Of a stretch of DNA of 64,000 nucleotides, positions 46,626-57,300 are shown piece by piece. Position 1 is the first letter of the stretch, and the number at the start of each line of letters is the position of its first letter. Where the stretch lies: the NCBI GenBank assembly GCA_029266835.1, contig JAQSWD010000002.1:46860-110859 (forward strand). Reading direction: 5' to 3'. Under the pieces are notes generated by a model. The model saw nothing but the letters and a program-made list of their open reading frames with translations, searched no databases and was not told where the DNA came from. Source of the stretch: Steroidobacteraceae bacterium (GTDB lineage: Bacteria > Pseudomonadota > Gammaproteobacteria > Steroidobacterales > Steroidobacteraceae). The position numbers and the translations under genes were made by a program.

Positions 46626-48725
46626 ATGCGAGGCCTGCGCGATTTCCTGCTTCCGGTCGGCGTGGCGCTGGCGCTCGCGCCCGCCGCGGCAATCTCCGCC
46701 GGTCACGTCGTTCAAACCGAGCAGGTTCGCGCCGAACTCGTGGCGCAGGCGGCCGAGGGATTCCAGCCCGGCAAGTCGGCCTGGCTGGGCCTGAAGCTCG
46801 AGCACATCCCGCATTGGCATACCTACTGGAAGAATGCCGGCGACTCGGGGTTGCCCACCACGCTGAGCTGGACGTTGCCTGATGGCGTGACCGCCGGCGA
46901 CATCGACTGGCCGGTGCCCGCCAAACTACCCATCGGCCCGCTGCTCAACTACGGCTACGAGGGCACCGTGCTGCTGCCGGTGCCGCTGACCCTCACGCAG
47001 CCCATTGCCGGCGACACGCTGAAGGTGAAACTGCGCGCCGACTGGCTGGTCTGCGAGGTGGAATGCATTCCGCAGTCGGGCGAATTCGAGCTCGACGTTT
47101 CCACCCGACAGCCCCTGACGAACCATGCCGACGAGTTCGAACATGCGCTGGCGCAGCGCCCACTCGACGTGCGGGGCGCGGATGCCACCGCGCGCGTCGT
47201 CGACGGCGCGTTGAGCATGGAGATCCGCGGCCTTCCGGCTACGCGTCGTGGCCATGCGGCCGAGCTGTTCCCCGAACTACCGGGCGTGGTCGACAACCCC
47301 GCCACGGTCACGCAGGAGTGGAGCGGCGATCTGTTGCGGGCCAGCTGGCCCTTATCCACGCAACGCAGTGACAGCCCGGCCAACCTGCCGATGGTGCTGG
47401 TGTTCGACGATAGGACGCTGCTGCGAGTGAATGTCCGCATCGCCGGGCCGTGGCCTGGCGATGCGGCCGGGGCGGTGGCTGCCTCAGGCGCCGAGGTGAC
47501 CGCACCCGCACCCGGGCTGGGCTTCATCACCGCGCTGATCTTCGCCTTGTTAGGGGGCGTGATCCTCAACCTCATGCCCTGCGTATTCCCGGTGCTGTCG
47601 CTGAAGATCCTGGCGCTCACCCAGCACGCGGGCGAGACGCGTGCGCGCTGGACCAGTGCCCTCGCCTACACCGGCGGCGTAGTGATCTCTTTCGTGGCGC
47701 TGGCCGGACTGCTGATCGCGGCGCGCGCGGCAGGCGAACAGCTGGGCTGGGGATTCCAGCTGCAATCACCCGGCATTGTGGTTGCGCTGGCGGGCCTGTT
47801 CACCTTGATAGGCCTGAATCTCGCCGGCGTGTTCGAGTTCGGCTCGTTCCTGCCGTCGAATGTCGCCAGCCTGCGCGCGCGTGATCCCACGCTGGATTCC
47901 TTTCTCACGGGCGTACTCGCGGCGGCCGTGGCGTCACCCTGCACCGCGCCATTCATGGGCGCGGCGCTGGGCGCCGCGCTGACCTGGCCCGTGGCGCAGA
48001 GCCTGGCGGTATTCGCGGCATTGGGCCTCGGCGTCGCGGCGCCCTATCTTCTGGTGAGCGCGGTGCCCGCCATCGGCCGGCTGTTGCCGCGCCCCGGCCG
48101 GTGGATGCAGACCTTCAAGGTCGCGCTGTCCTTTCCCATGTTCGCCACCGTGATCTGGCTGACCTGGGTGCTGGGCCAGCAAACCGGCATCGACGGCGCC
48201 GCTGCGCTGTTGCTGGCGTTGCTGGCACTGGCGCTGGCGGCCTGGTGGTGGGGCCAACGCCCGGAAAACGGATTGAAGCGCGTCTTATCCACTGCGGCCA
48301 TCGTGATGCTGGCCGTGGGCGCGTTCGCATGGGCGTCGCCGCTGTGGCAACCGGCAGCCTCTCGTGGCGCCGAGAATGTCGGAGAACTCTGGCAACCGTG
48401 GTCGCCGCGACAGGTCGAGGAGTTGCGCGCGACAGGACGAAAGGTTTTTGTGGATTTCACGGCCGCCTGGTGTGTCACATGCCAGTACAACAAGCGGACG
48501 ACGCTTGCGAACTCCGAGGTGTTGCAGGCCTTCGAAACCCACAACGTGGCGCTGCTGCGCGCCGACTGGACCAACCGCGACGCGGTGATCGCCGCGGAGC
48601 TGGCCCGGCTCGGTCGCTCGGGAGTGCCGGTCTATGTTTTCTACGATGGCGCCGGTGCGCCACGTCTGCTGAGCGAGCTACCGTCGGTGGATGAAATCCT
48701 CACTGCGGTAACCCGGAACGAATGA
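46626..48725 (+). CDS. DsbD/ScsB-like thiol:disulfide interchange protein
   Basis: 699 residues. A signal peptide is followed by a periplasmic ScsB-type domain with LVCEVECIPQ, then eight or so membrane helices with the redox cysteines LMPCVFPVLS and SPCTAPFMG, then a C-terminal thioredoxin domain AAWCVTCQYNK. It carries electrons from cytosolic thioredoxin to periplasmic targets. The thioredoxin-fold gene downstream is its likely partner. Start ATG 46626 is chosen from the signal peptide; the longer frame lacks one. Confidence 0.92.
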   Translation: MRGLRDFLLPVGVALALAPAAAISAGHVVQTEQVRAELVAQAAEGFQPGKSAWLGLKLEHIPHWHTYWKNAGDSGLPTTLSWTLPDGVTAGDIDWPVPAKLPIGPLLNYGYEGTVLLPVPLTLTQPIAGDTLKVKLRADWLVCEVECIPQSGEFELDVSTRQPLTNHADEFEHALAQRPLDVRGADATARVVDGALSMEIRGLPATRRGHAAELFPELPGVVDNPATVTQEWSGDLLRASWPLSTQRSDSPANLPMVLVFDDRTLLRVNVRIAGPWPGDAAGAVAASGAEVTAPAPGLGFITALIFALLGGVILNLMPCVFPVLSLKILALTQHAGETRARWTSALAYTGGVVISFVALAGLLIAARAAGEQLGWGFQLQSPGIVVALAGLFTLIGLNLAGVFEFGSFLPSNVASLRARDPTLDSFLTGVLAAAVASPCTAPFMGAALGAALTWPVAQSLAVFAALGLGVAAPYLLVSAVPAIGRLLPRPGRWMQTFKVALSFPMFATVIWLTWVLGQQTGIDGAAALLLALLALALAAWWWGQRPENGLKRVLSTAAIVMLAVGAFAWASPLWQPAASRGAENVGELWQPWSPRQVEELRATGRKVFVDFTAAWCVTCQYNKRTTLANSEVLQAFETHNVALLRADWTNRDAVIAAELARLGRSGVPVYVFYDGAGAPRLLSELPSVDEILTAVTRNE

Positions 48726-48740
48726 ACCCCGAACGAATGA
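48711..48740 (+). repeat. duplicated stop-codon context after the DsbD-like gene
   Basis: ACCCGGAACGAATGA (with the gene's stop at 48723-48725) is followed directly by ACCCCGAACGAATGA. The same unit is duplicated behind the CNNM gene (20144-20193). Confidence 0.65.
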
Positions 48741-48753
48741 ACAAGGAGTGATC

Positions 48754-49347
48754 ATGAAACGTCCCGTCTCTCTCCTGACCGCCGCCGCGGTCGTGGTCTT
48801 CGGCGCCGCGCTGGTCCAGGCCTCGGTCTCGGTCGGTCAATCCGCGCCGGACTTCCAGGTCAAGGACACCAGCGGCAAGGAGCAATCGCTGTCGTCGTAC
48901 AAGGGCAAGTTCGTCGTGCTCGAGTGGGTGAACCCTGATTGCCCCTTCGTCAAGAAGCACTACGACTCCGCGAACATGCAGGCCACGCAGAAGGCGGCCG
49001 AAGCCAAGGGCGCGGTCTGGCTGTCCGTGAGCACGGGCTCGGGCGGCAACGCATCGGAGCTGAACGCCTGGGTGAAGGAGAAAGGCGCCAGGCCCACCGC
49101 GACACTGCTCGACAGCGACGGCAAGATCGGCAAGGCCTACGGCGCGCGCACCACGCCGCACATGTACGTGATCAATCCCGAGGGCAAGCTGGTGTACGCC
49201 GGCGCCATCGACAACAAGCCCACGGCCAATCCGTCCGACGTGAAGGGCGCGACCAACTACGTCACTGCCGCGCTGGGTGAAGCCATGTCTGGCAAGGCCG
49301 TGAGCAAGGCGACGTCGGAGCCCTACGGTTGCTCGGTGAAGTACTGA
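48754..49347 (+). CDS. periplasmic thioredoxin-fold (redoxin) protein with one active-site Cys
   Basis: A 197-residue secreted protein: signal peptide (MKRPVSLLTAAAVVVFGAALVQA), VGQSAPDFQVKDTSGKEQSLSSYKGKFVVLEWVNPDCPFVKKHY. The place of the TlpA/ResA CxxC is taken by DCPFV with a single cysteine, and a second Cys sits near the C-terminus (YGCSVKY). This is like peroxiredoxin/alkyl-hydroperoxide-type redoxins. AAGGAG (48743-48748) precedes ATG 48754. It is probably co-transcribed with the DsbD-like gene, which may reduce it. Confidence 0.88.
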   Translation: MKRPVSLLTAAAVVVFGAALVQASVSVGQSAPDFQVKDTSGKEQSLSSYKGKFVVLEWVNPDCPFVKKHYDSANMQATQKAAEAKGAVWLSVSTGSGGNASELNAWVKEKGARPTATLLDSDGKIGKAYGARTTPHMYVINPEGKLVYAGAIDNKPTANPSDVKGATNYVTAALGEAMSGKAVSKATSEPYGCSVKY

Positions 49348-49394
49348 TTCTCGGTGAACAAGGGGAGCGGATCGCTCCCGCCTGGATGCAAATG

Positions 49395-49451
49395 GGGGTC
49401 GGACCTGCTTCAGGTCTGACCCCTCTTGCTGACAAATGGGGAGTGACCCCA
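49395..49451. repeat. GGGGTC-core hairpins between convergent genes
   Basis: A 13-bp hairpin with one G-T mismatch (49395-49407 with 49411-49423) is followed by TGGGGAGTGACCCCA (49437-49451). They look like variants of the GGGGAC palindromes elsewhere and may end transcription from both sides. Confidence 0.55.
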
Positions 49452-49467
49452 TTTCCCGACTCGCGGT

Positions 49468-52425
49468 TCATCGCACGACGAACTTGCCGACGAGCACCTC
49501 GCCCTCGTCGTCCGGCTTGAGCTCGATCTCCATGGTCTGTTCGCTCTGCTGAGCGCGACCGAAATCCCGATACAACCGCGCGGTGACGACCGTGGTGCCG
49601 TTGGGGTTGATGGCATCGGTGCCGTAGACGTGCACACTGATCCGGTATTCCCCCTTCGCCGCGCGGCGCAGCAGATATTCCTCGGGCCCCAGTCCCTCGG
49701 TCATGTCATTCGACAGACGGCCGCCAATGGCTGTGCGTGGATTGGAATAGATCGCCCGCTCGCCGTTGGGCTCGTCGACCCACAGATCCATGTCGGTGGC
49801 CAGCGTGTTCCATTCGATGACCACGCGCAGATCGACGTCGAGCAGCGCGCGCAGCCGTTCATCCAGCGAGGGCTTCCGGAGGCCCAGTGCGCGCGCCTTC
49901 GGCAGCAGGGCATTCACCTCCATGAGCGCGACCAGTTCGATGCCGTCATAGTCGCTTTCCCATGGGGTCATGATGACTTCGTCGAGCAGCGCCACCGCGC
50001 GCTCCATGTCCGCGCGCGGATTCGCCGCGCGCGGCATCGCGGCGCGGCGGGCGAGCGCCAGCGCCAGCGAACGCTTCGGCTGCGGTAGATAGTCGACGGA
50101 ATCCGCGGCGCGTTGCAGCAGCCAGATGGCGCGGTCCTGGTTGCCATGGCGCTGCAGGCGTTCGGCCACCATGGCCGATGTCTCCTCGTTGGCCACCGGC
50201 AATTCGAGCGCGGACAGCAGCATTTCCTCGGCGTCGGACGCGCGTTCATGGCGGCGCAGCCATTCGGCCACGTCGAAATAGAAGGCGGGAAGGTTGCCGT
50301 ATTCGCGTTCCTGCGCGGCGATGACCCTGTCGACGTCGGCCGGCGCGGCGGCATCGAGCGCCTTCAGGTACGGCCTTTGGATGTCCCACTTCGCCAGTTC
50401 CATGTCGATGTCCGCCGCCACGCTCGCTGATCGCGAGACGTTCATGGACGAGGACATGGATGCCCGCGCGCCGGTGACCACGACTTCGTCGAAGCCGGCG
50501 TCGTACGCGCCGACGTCTTGGGAGGAGAGCGAGTCGATGACTGTCGTGGCCTCGCGACGCGTTTCAGAGCCGGGCGGCCGCTGGGGCGTCGACGGCGCTG
50601 CGGCCGTTGCGGGCGAACCGCGTGGGGTGACCTTCGGCTCTGGCACAGGTTTGCGGGCTTGCGGGTCGAAGGTGGTGTTCCACCACTCCACCACTTCCTG
50701 CCACTGCCTGGCCACCTCGTCGAGACGGTTCTCGCGTGCAGACTTCTTTTCCTCTTCCGCCTCTGCAAGGGTTTCGCGATGAGCCTCGCGCATGCCGGCA
50801 GGAGCATTCGCCGGAAGTTCGATGCCAGCCTTCACATAGTCGCTCGCGGATTCGAGAACCAGGAAGGACATCAGAGGACTGGCCACGGAGAACCGGCGCG
50901 ACAATTCGACGAAAGCTGCATGCGCGCCATCCTCGGCCGCCAGTCTCGCCGCGGCATCCGCCGCCCAGAGGGCGCCTGCGGCCGCGAAGGCAGCGCGGCG
51001 CGTGGCCACCGGCGAATAACGCGCCTCCACCAGCTGATTGCGGATACCGGCGATCTGCAGAATGATCGGGCCGCTGAACGGAACCTCGGTGATGACCGAC
51101 CAACCCTTCTCACCACCGTCGAGGCTGGTGAATTCCAGTTGGCGCCCATCGCTCGAGTAGGCGCGCACCACGCGCGGCCCCGACCCGCGCAGCCGCGCGA
51201 GGATTTCCTTGTCTTCCTGCAGGCCGACACGCAGCACGGCGGCGGCATTGCCACCGGTGAGGCGCTGCAGGAATCCACCGTCGGCATCCTCCGCCGAAGT
51301 CAGCGCGTATACCTCGCATCCCGGTTCAAAGGCATCGCGCGCATCGATGGTGGCCACGCCATCGGTGAACACCAGGCATTGGTCGGCCGAAGGCACATCG
51401 AGCTTTCCGAGCACCGCGAAGCTGGTAGCGCCGCGGTAATCCAGGCGCTTCAGGGCCTCGTCGAGCTCGTCCGCGGCCATGCGCCGGACGCTGGCGCCGG
51501 AGCTGTTGAAAACCACGAGGTCGATGGACGATGGCTTGATGCTCTCGACATGGCGCAGCAGCAGGTTGCGTTCCGCGCCGGTGTCCTGGTCACGGCGCGA
51601 CAGCGAGCGGTCCCAGTACACGCGCAGACGTTTGCCGGTTTCGCGTGCCTTGGAGATGCGGGTGGCGTCGTCGACGATGTGCGCGCGTTTCTCGCCATTG
51701 GCATGCGTGGTGAGGAGCGCGGTGTGCCGCGGCCGCACCGGCGCGATTCGCAATTCACCATCCAGCTCCTGGCCGAAGATCGCAGCGGTGACGCGGTCGG
51801 TATAACGAAGGTCCTGCCAATGCACTTCCAGTTCGTTGGGCAGCGTGATTTGCGGCCGCCCGTCGAGCGAAGTACTGGTGACGCTGATCCGGAACTGGCC
51901 GACGGCGTGCTCGGTTTCCAGCGGGATCACCAGCCCACGCAGCGAGTGGATGGGCGCCGAGAATCTGAGCTGGATGGTGCGTTCACCCTCGGAAGGGATC
52001 GGAAACACGCGCGTCGAGAACCGGTTGTCGCGCGACACCTCGGCCAACCCCGGGTCTATTCCCTCGCGAACCTTCGCGTCGAAGGTGCGGCGCGCCTTGA
52101 GGTGATCCACCAGGACGCCATCCAGTAGTTGGCCGTCGATGTCCAGCGCATAGCCGGTGATCACCGCGCCTTCGGGCAGCTCGAAATTGAAACGTCCTTC
52201 AAGCGTCTCGCTGGACGGGTTTGCGAAGCGCGTGGTCAGTGTCACATCGACCAGCGCACCGACCACGTCGAAATCCAATGCCAGGTCGGAGAGACGCAGC
52301 TCCTCGCTGGCGGTCTCGGGATCCTCGATGCCCTGCTCGTAGGCCAGTAGTTCGGGATTCGCGGCCTGCAGGCAGGCCGAGTATCCGGCCAGGAACACCA
52401 GGCACAGAATTCTCGTCATTCTCAT
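49468..52425 (-). CDS. large exported VIT / DUF2135 protein with internal TonB-receptor-like segment
   Basis: 985 residues with a signal peptide (about 1-21). The N-terminal VIT domain shows FANPSSETLEGRFNFELPEGAVI and VREGIDPGLAEVSRDNRFSTRVFPI split by short gaps. A vWA-like middle (SIDLVVFNSSGAS ... VFTDGVATID) lacks a clear MIDAS DxSxS. After a Pro/Lys-rich linker comes DEVVVTGARAS (about 645-655), like the TonB box and plug start of TonB receptors. A helical TPR-like part and a C-terminal DUF2135 domain (WNTLATDMDLWVDEPNGE) follow. GAGGAGG precedes ATG 52425. Function unknown; a surface or periplasmic assembly role is possible. Confidence 0.8.
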   Translation of the reverse strand: MRMTRILCLVFLAGYSACLQAANPELLAYEQGIEDPETASEELRLSDLALDFDVVGALVDVTLTTRFANPSSETLEGRFNFELPEGAVITGYALDIDGQLLDGVLVDHLKARRTFDAKVREGIDPGLAEVSRDNRFSTRVFPIPSEGERTIQLRFSAPIHSLRGLVIPLETEHAVGQFRISVTSTSLDGRPQITLPNELEVHWQDLRYTDRVTAAIFGQELDGELRIAPVRPRHTALLTTHANGEKRAHIVDDATRISKARETGKRLRVYWDRSLSRRDQDTGAERNLLLRHVESIKPSSIDLVVFNSSGASVRRMAADELDEALKRLDYRGATSFAVLGKLDVPSADQCLVFTDGVATIDARDAFEPGCEVYALTSAEDADGGFLQRLTGGNAAAVLRVGLQEDKEILARLRGSGPRVVRAYSSDGRQLEFTSLDGGEKGWSVITEVPFSGPIILQIAGIRNQLVEARYSPVATRRAAFAAAGALWAADAAARLAAEDGAHAAFVELSRRFSVASPLMSFLVLESASDYVKAGIELPANAPAGMREAHRETLAEAEEEKKSARENRLDEVARQWQEVVEWWNTTFDPQARKPVPEPKVTPRGSPATAAAPSTPQRPPGSETRREATTVIDSLSSQDVGAYDAGFDEVVVTGARASMSSSMNVSRSASVAADIDMELAKWDIQRPYLKALDAAAPADVDRVIAAQEREYGNLPAFYFDVAEWLRRHERASDAEEMLLSALELPVANEETSAMVAERLQRHGNQDRAIWLLQRAADSVDYLPQPKRSLALALARRAAMPRAANPRADMERAVALLDEVIMTPWESDYDGIELVALMEVNALLPKARALGLRKPSLDERLRALLDVDLRVVIEWNTLATDMDLWVDEPNGERAIYSNPRTAIGGRLSNDMTEGLGPEEYLLRRAAKGEYRISVHVYGTDAINPNGTTVVTARLYRDFGRAQQSEQTMEIELKPDDEGEVLVGKFVVR

Positions 52426-52500
52426 CGCCCCTCCTCGATGCACCGGATATTAGACGGAGCCGGCGATCGAAAGCTTGGGGAAGGCCCTGACTACCGCGTG

Positions 52501-52980
52501 TTATGTCCGCAGCCTGAAGGTGGGCGCCGTCGCCTGATCAACCAGGTGGTTGGCCAGCAGCCAGGCTCGGGCGTCGCCGGCGTCCTCCTCGAACCAGGCG
52601 CGCGCGCTGCCCAGGCGGAAGGTGTATCCCCAGGCGTCCATGTCCCGGAGCATTCGCGGGCGGCCCAGCGTCGCCAGCTCGTCGGCCAGCAGTATCTGCA
52701 GGAAACAGACCGCGCACTCCTCGTCGTCGTCGCCGCCGGCGTCGCGATCCAGGCCGGCGCGGCGCGCGCCGCTCATGCAGACGTAGTGGCTCAGCTCATG
52801 CAGCAACGAATGCAAGGGCGTGTCCGCCCGCACGAAAAGCTCGTCGCCGCGCAGCCCGGCCTCGCTGTCGCCCCAGTAGGAACCGGGCAGGGTTTCTCCC
52901 GGCGCGAGCAAACGGAGTTTCACGCCGTAACGGCGCGTGAGAGCCAGCACGTCGGCGTGCGGCTCGGGGCCGACGCGCAT
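52501..52980 (-). CDS. small protein with HELSH zinc-peptidase motif
   Basis: A 159-residue cytosolic protein of unknown family. LHSLLHELSHYVCM contains HExxH typical of zincins; a run of acids (DAGGDDDEECAVC) follows at about 95-107 and could provide the third ligand. No signal peptide. It begins with ATG 52980 (GTG 52989 possible) 17 bp after lptE on the same strand. The HELSH and position suggest a conserved hypothetical metallopeptidase, but no substrate can be named. Confidence 0.65.
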   Translation of the reverse strand: MRVGPEPHADVLALTRRYGVKLRLLAPGETLPGSYWGDSEAGLRGDELFVRADTPLHSLLHELSHYVCMSGARRAGLDRDAGGDDDEECAVCFLQILLADELATLGRPRMLRDMDAWGYTFRLGSARAWFEEDAGDARAWLLANHLVDQATAPTFRLRT

Positions 52981-52997
52981 CACGTCCACGGCGGACG

Positions 52998-53530
52998 TTA
53001 CAGGGCGGCCAGCCGCCGCATCACCAGCGCCACCAGGTCACGCGCCAGCGCTTCGCTGAGGATTTCCTGCTCGCGCTCCTTGGCCAGCAGCTGCGCCTCG
53101 TCGAAGCTGATGTCGCGCGTGGCGGTGATCACTTCCCTCTCGATGAGCGTCTGGTCCCCCGAGGTCACGGAGAACAGCACCGTATACGTGAGTTCGTACT
53201 CGGTGGGAATGTTGCGAGCCGACACCGAGAGCACACGCTCGGTGATCTCGTCCTCGTGCACGGTGATCACGGCGCCCGAAGAGCCGCGCGTGGGAACCAC
53301 CTCGACGTTCGACGCGATCAACGCCTTGCGCAGGTCCTGTACGAAATCGGTCTGCTCATCCTTGGTGTCGACGTAGGTGTAGGAGAAGGCTTCGGGCAGA
53401 GGTTGGCGGCCTTGGAGGTGGAAGCCGCAGGAGGCGAGTAGCAGGGCAAGAATGGGGACAGTCCCCTTTGATAGCCAACTACTGCGTGTCACTTGATGTA
53501 CTGCCTCTTGAGAAATGGGGACAGTCCCCA

Positions 53531-53531
<1 letters not shown>
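52998..53531 (-). CDS. lptE: LPS-assembly lipoprotein LptE with repeat-derived N-terminus
   Basis: Outer-membrane lipoprotein that plugs LptD for LPS insertion. The mature part is typical (CGFHLQGRQPLPE, then VITVHEDEITERVLSV) and the lipobox is LLASC. The N-terminus is odd: GTVPI occurs twice, encoded by two copies of the GGGGAC palindrome (53453-53466 and 53515-53531). ATG 53531 overlaps the leuS stop (TGATG). GTG 53492 would give a more normal 22-residue signal peptide. lptE follows leuS as usual but is separated from holA. Confidence 0.88.
53453..53531. repeat. two GGGGAC palindromes within the lptE 5' end
   Basis: TGGGGACAGTCCCC at 53453-53466 and the perfect palindrome ATGGGGAC-A-GTCCCCAT at 53515-53531. 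The latter abuts the leuS stop and supplies the first lptE codons; the former lies within its signal-peptide codons. Confidence 0.8.
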
Positions 53532-56296
<2,765 letters not shown>

Positions 56297-56335
56297 TCAG
56301 GCGGGGCCCGGGGGTAGTCCGATAAGGTCCCGCCC

Positions 56336-57235
56336 ATGCGCGAATGCGAACAGCTTCCGGCCCCGGTCGACAGTTACCAGCGGCGTTTTGCCCAGGTGCT
56401 GGCCTTCATCGAGTCACGCTCGGAACGGGCCCTGTCGATCGACGAGCTCAGCGATGTGGCGGCATTTTCACGCCATCACTTCCACCGCCAGTTCTCGGGC
56501 TTCCTGGGCATGAGTGCGTATCGATACGTGCAATTCGTGCGGATGCGCCGGGCCTCCTGGCGGCTGGCATTCCGGCCCGGGCTGTCCGTGTGCGAGATCG
56601 CGCTGTCCACCGGCTATGAGGGGCCCGAAGCATTCGCGCGCGCGTTCCGCCAGTTCGCGGGCCAATCGCCGAGCGCTTTTCGCGAAAGTCCCGACTGGCG
56701 GGAGTGGCACGCGAGATTCCGCCCTTTCGTCGCATTGAGGCAGACCAACATGAACCTTCCGCACTCGCCAGCCACGGTCCGCGTGGTGAGCTTCCCGGCC
56801 ACTCGCGTCGCTTCGCTGGAGCATCGGGGCAGTCCGCTGCGGCTGGGCGAAAGCATCCGCAGCTTCATCGAGTGGCGCAAGGCGAACAAACTGCCGCCGT
56901 CTGCCAGCGCCACGTTCAACATCATCTACGACGACCCTGATGAAACGCCGCCGGAGGAATTCCGGTTCCGACTGTGCGCGGCCACGAACAATGTGGTTGC
57001 CGCCAACGATGCCGGCGTGACCGAGATGATCATTCCCGCGGGGCGATGCGCGCTGCTGCGACATGTCGGCTCCGATGACCAGCTGGGTAGATCCATCCGC
57101 CACCTGTATTCGAGCTGGCTGCCGACGAGCGGCGAAGAGCCTCGGGACTATCCACTGTACCTGCGGCGCGTGGCATTCTTTCCCGACGTGCCCGACAGCG
57201 AAGCGATCACAGACATATACCTGCCACTGCGCTGA
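56336..57235 (+). CDS. AraC-family regulator with GyrI-like ligand domain
   Basis: 299 residues: two helix-turn-helix motifs of the AraC family (SIDELSDVAAFSRHHFHRQFSGFLGMSAYRY; SVCEIALSTGYEGPEAFARAFRQ) at the N-terminus, followed by a GyrI/SbmC-like effector domain (about 140-299; VRVVSFPATRVASLEHRGS). Similar proteins (Rob, BmrR-like, SoxS relatives) respond to drugs or toxins. TAAGGT ends 7 nt before ATG 56336. The target is not visible. Confidence 0.9.
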   Translation: MRECEQLPAPVDSYQRRFAQVLAFIESRSERALSIDELSDVAAFSRHHFHRQFSGFLGMSAYRYVQFVRMRRASWRLAFRPGLSVCEIALSTGYEGPEAFARAFRQFAGQSPSAFRESPDWREWHARFRPFVALRQTNMNLPHSPATVRVVSFPATRVASLEHRGSPLRLGESIRSFIEWRKANKLPPSASATFNIIYDDPDETPPEEFRFRLCAATNNVVAANDAGVTEMIIPAGRCALLRHVGSDDQLGRSIRHLYSSWLPTSGEEPRDYPLYLRRVAFFPDVPDSEAITDIYLPLR

Positions 57236-57248
57236 GTTCCGCGTCCCA

Positions 57249-57278
57249 AAAGAAAACGCCCGGCGAAGCCGGGCGTTC
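57249..57278 (-). terminator. intrinsic terminator of the Deg-type protease gene
   Basis: Perfect 10-bp stem AACGCCCGGC/GCCGGGCGTT (57256-57265 and 57269-57278) with GAA loop. On the minus strand it is followed by TTTTCTTTT. It may also stop the AraC transcript less efficiently. Confidence 0.85.
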
Positions 57279-57300
57279 TCGTCATCAGACCTCTGTGGCG

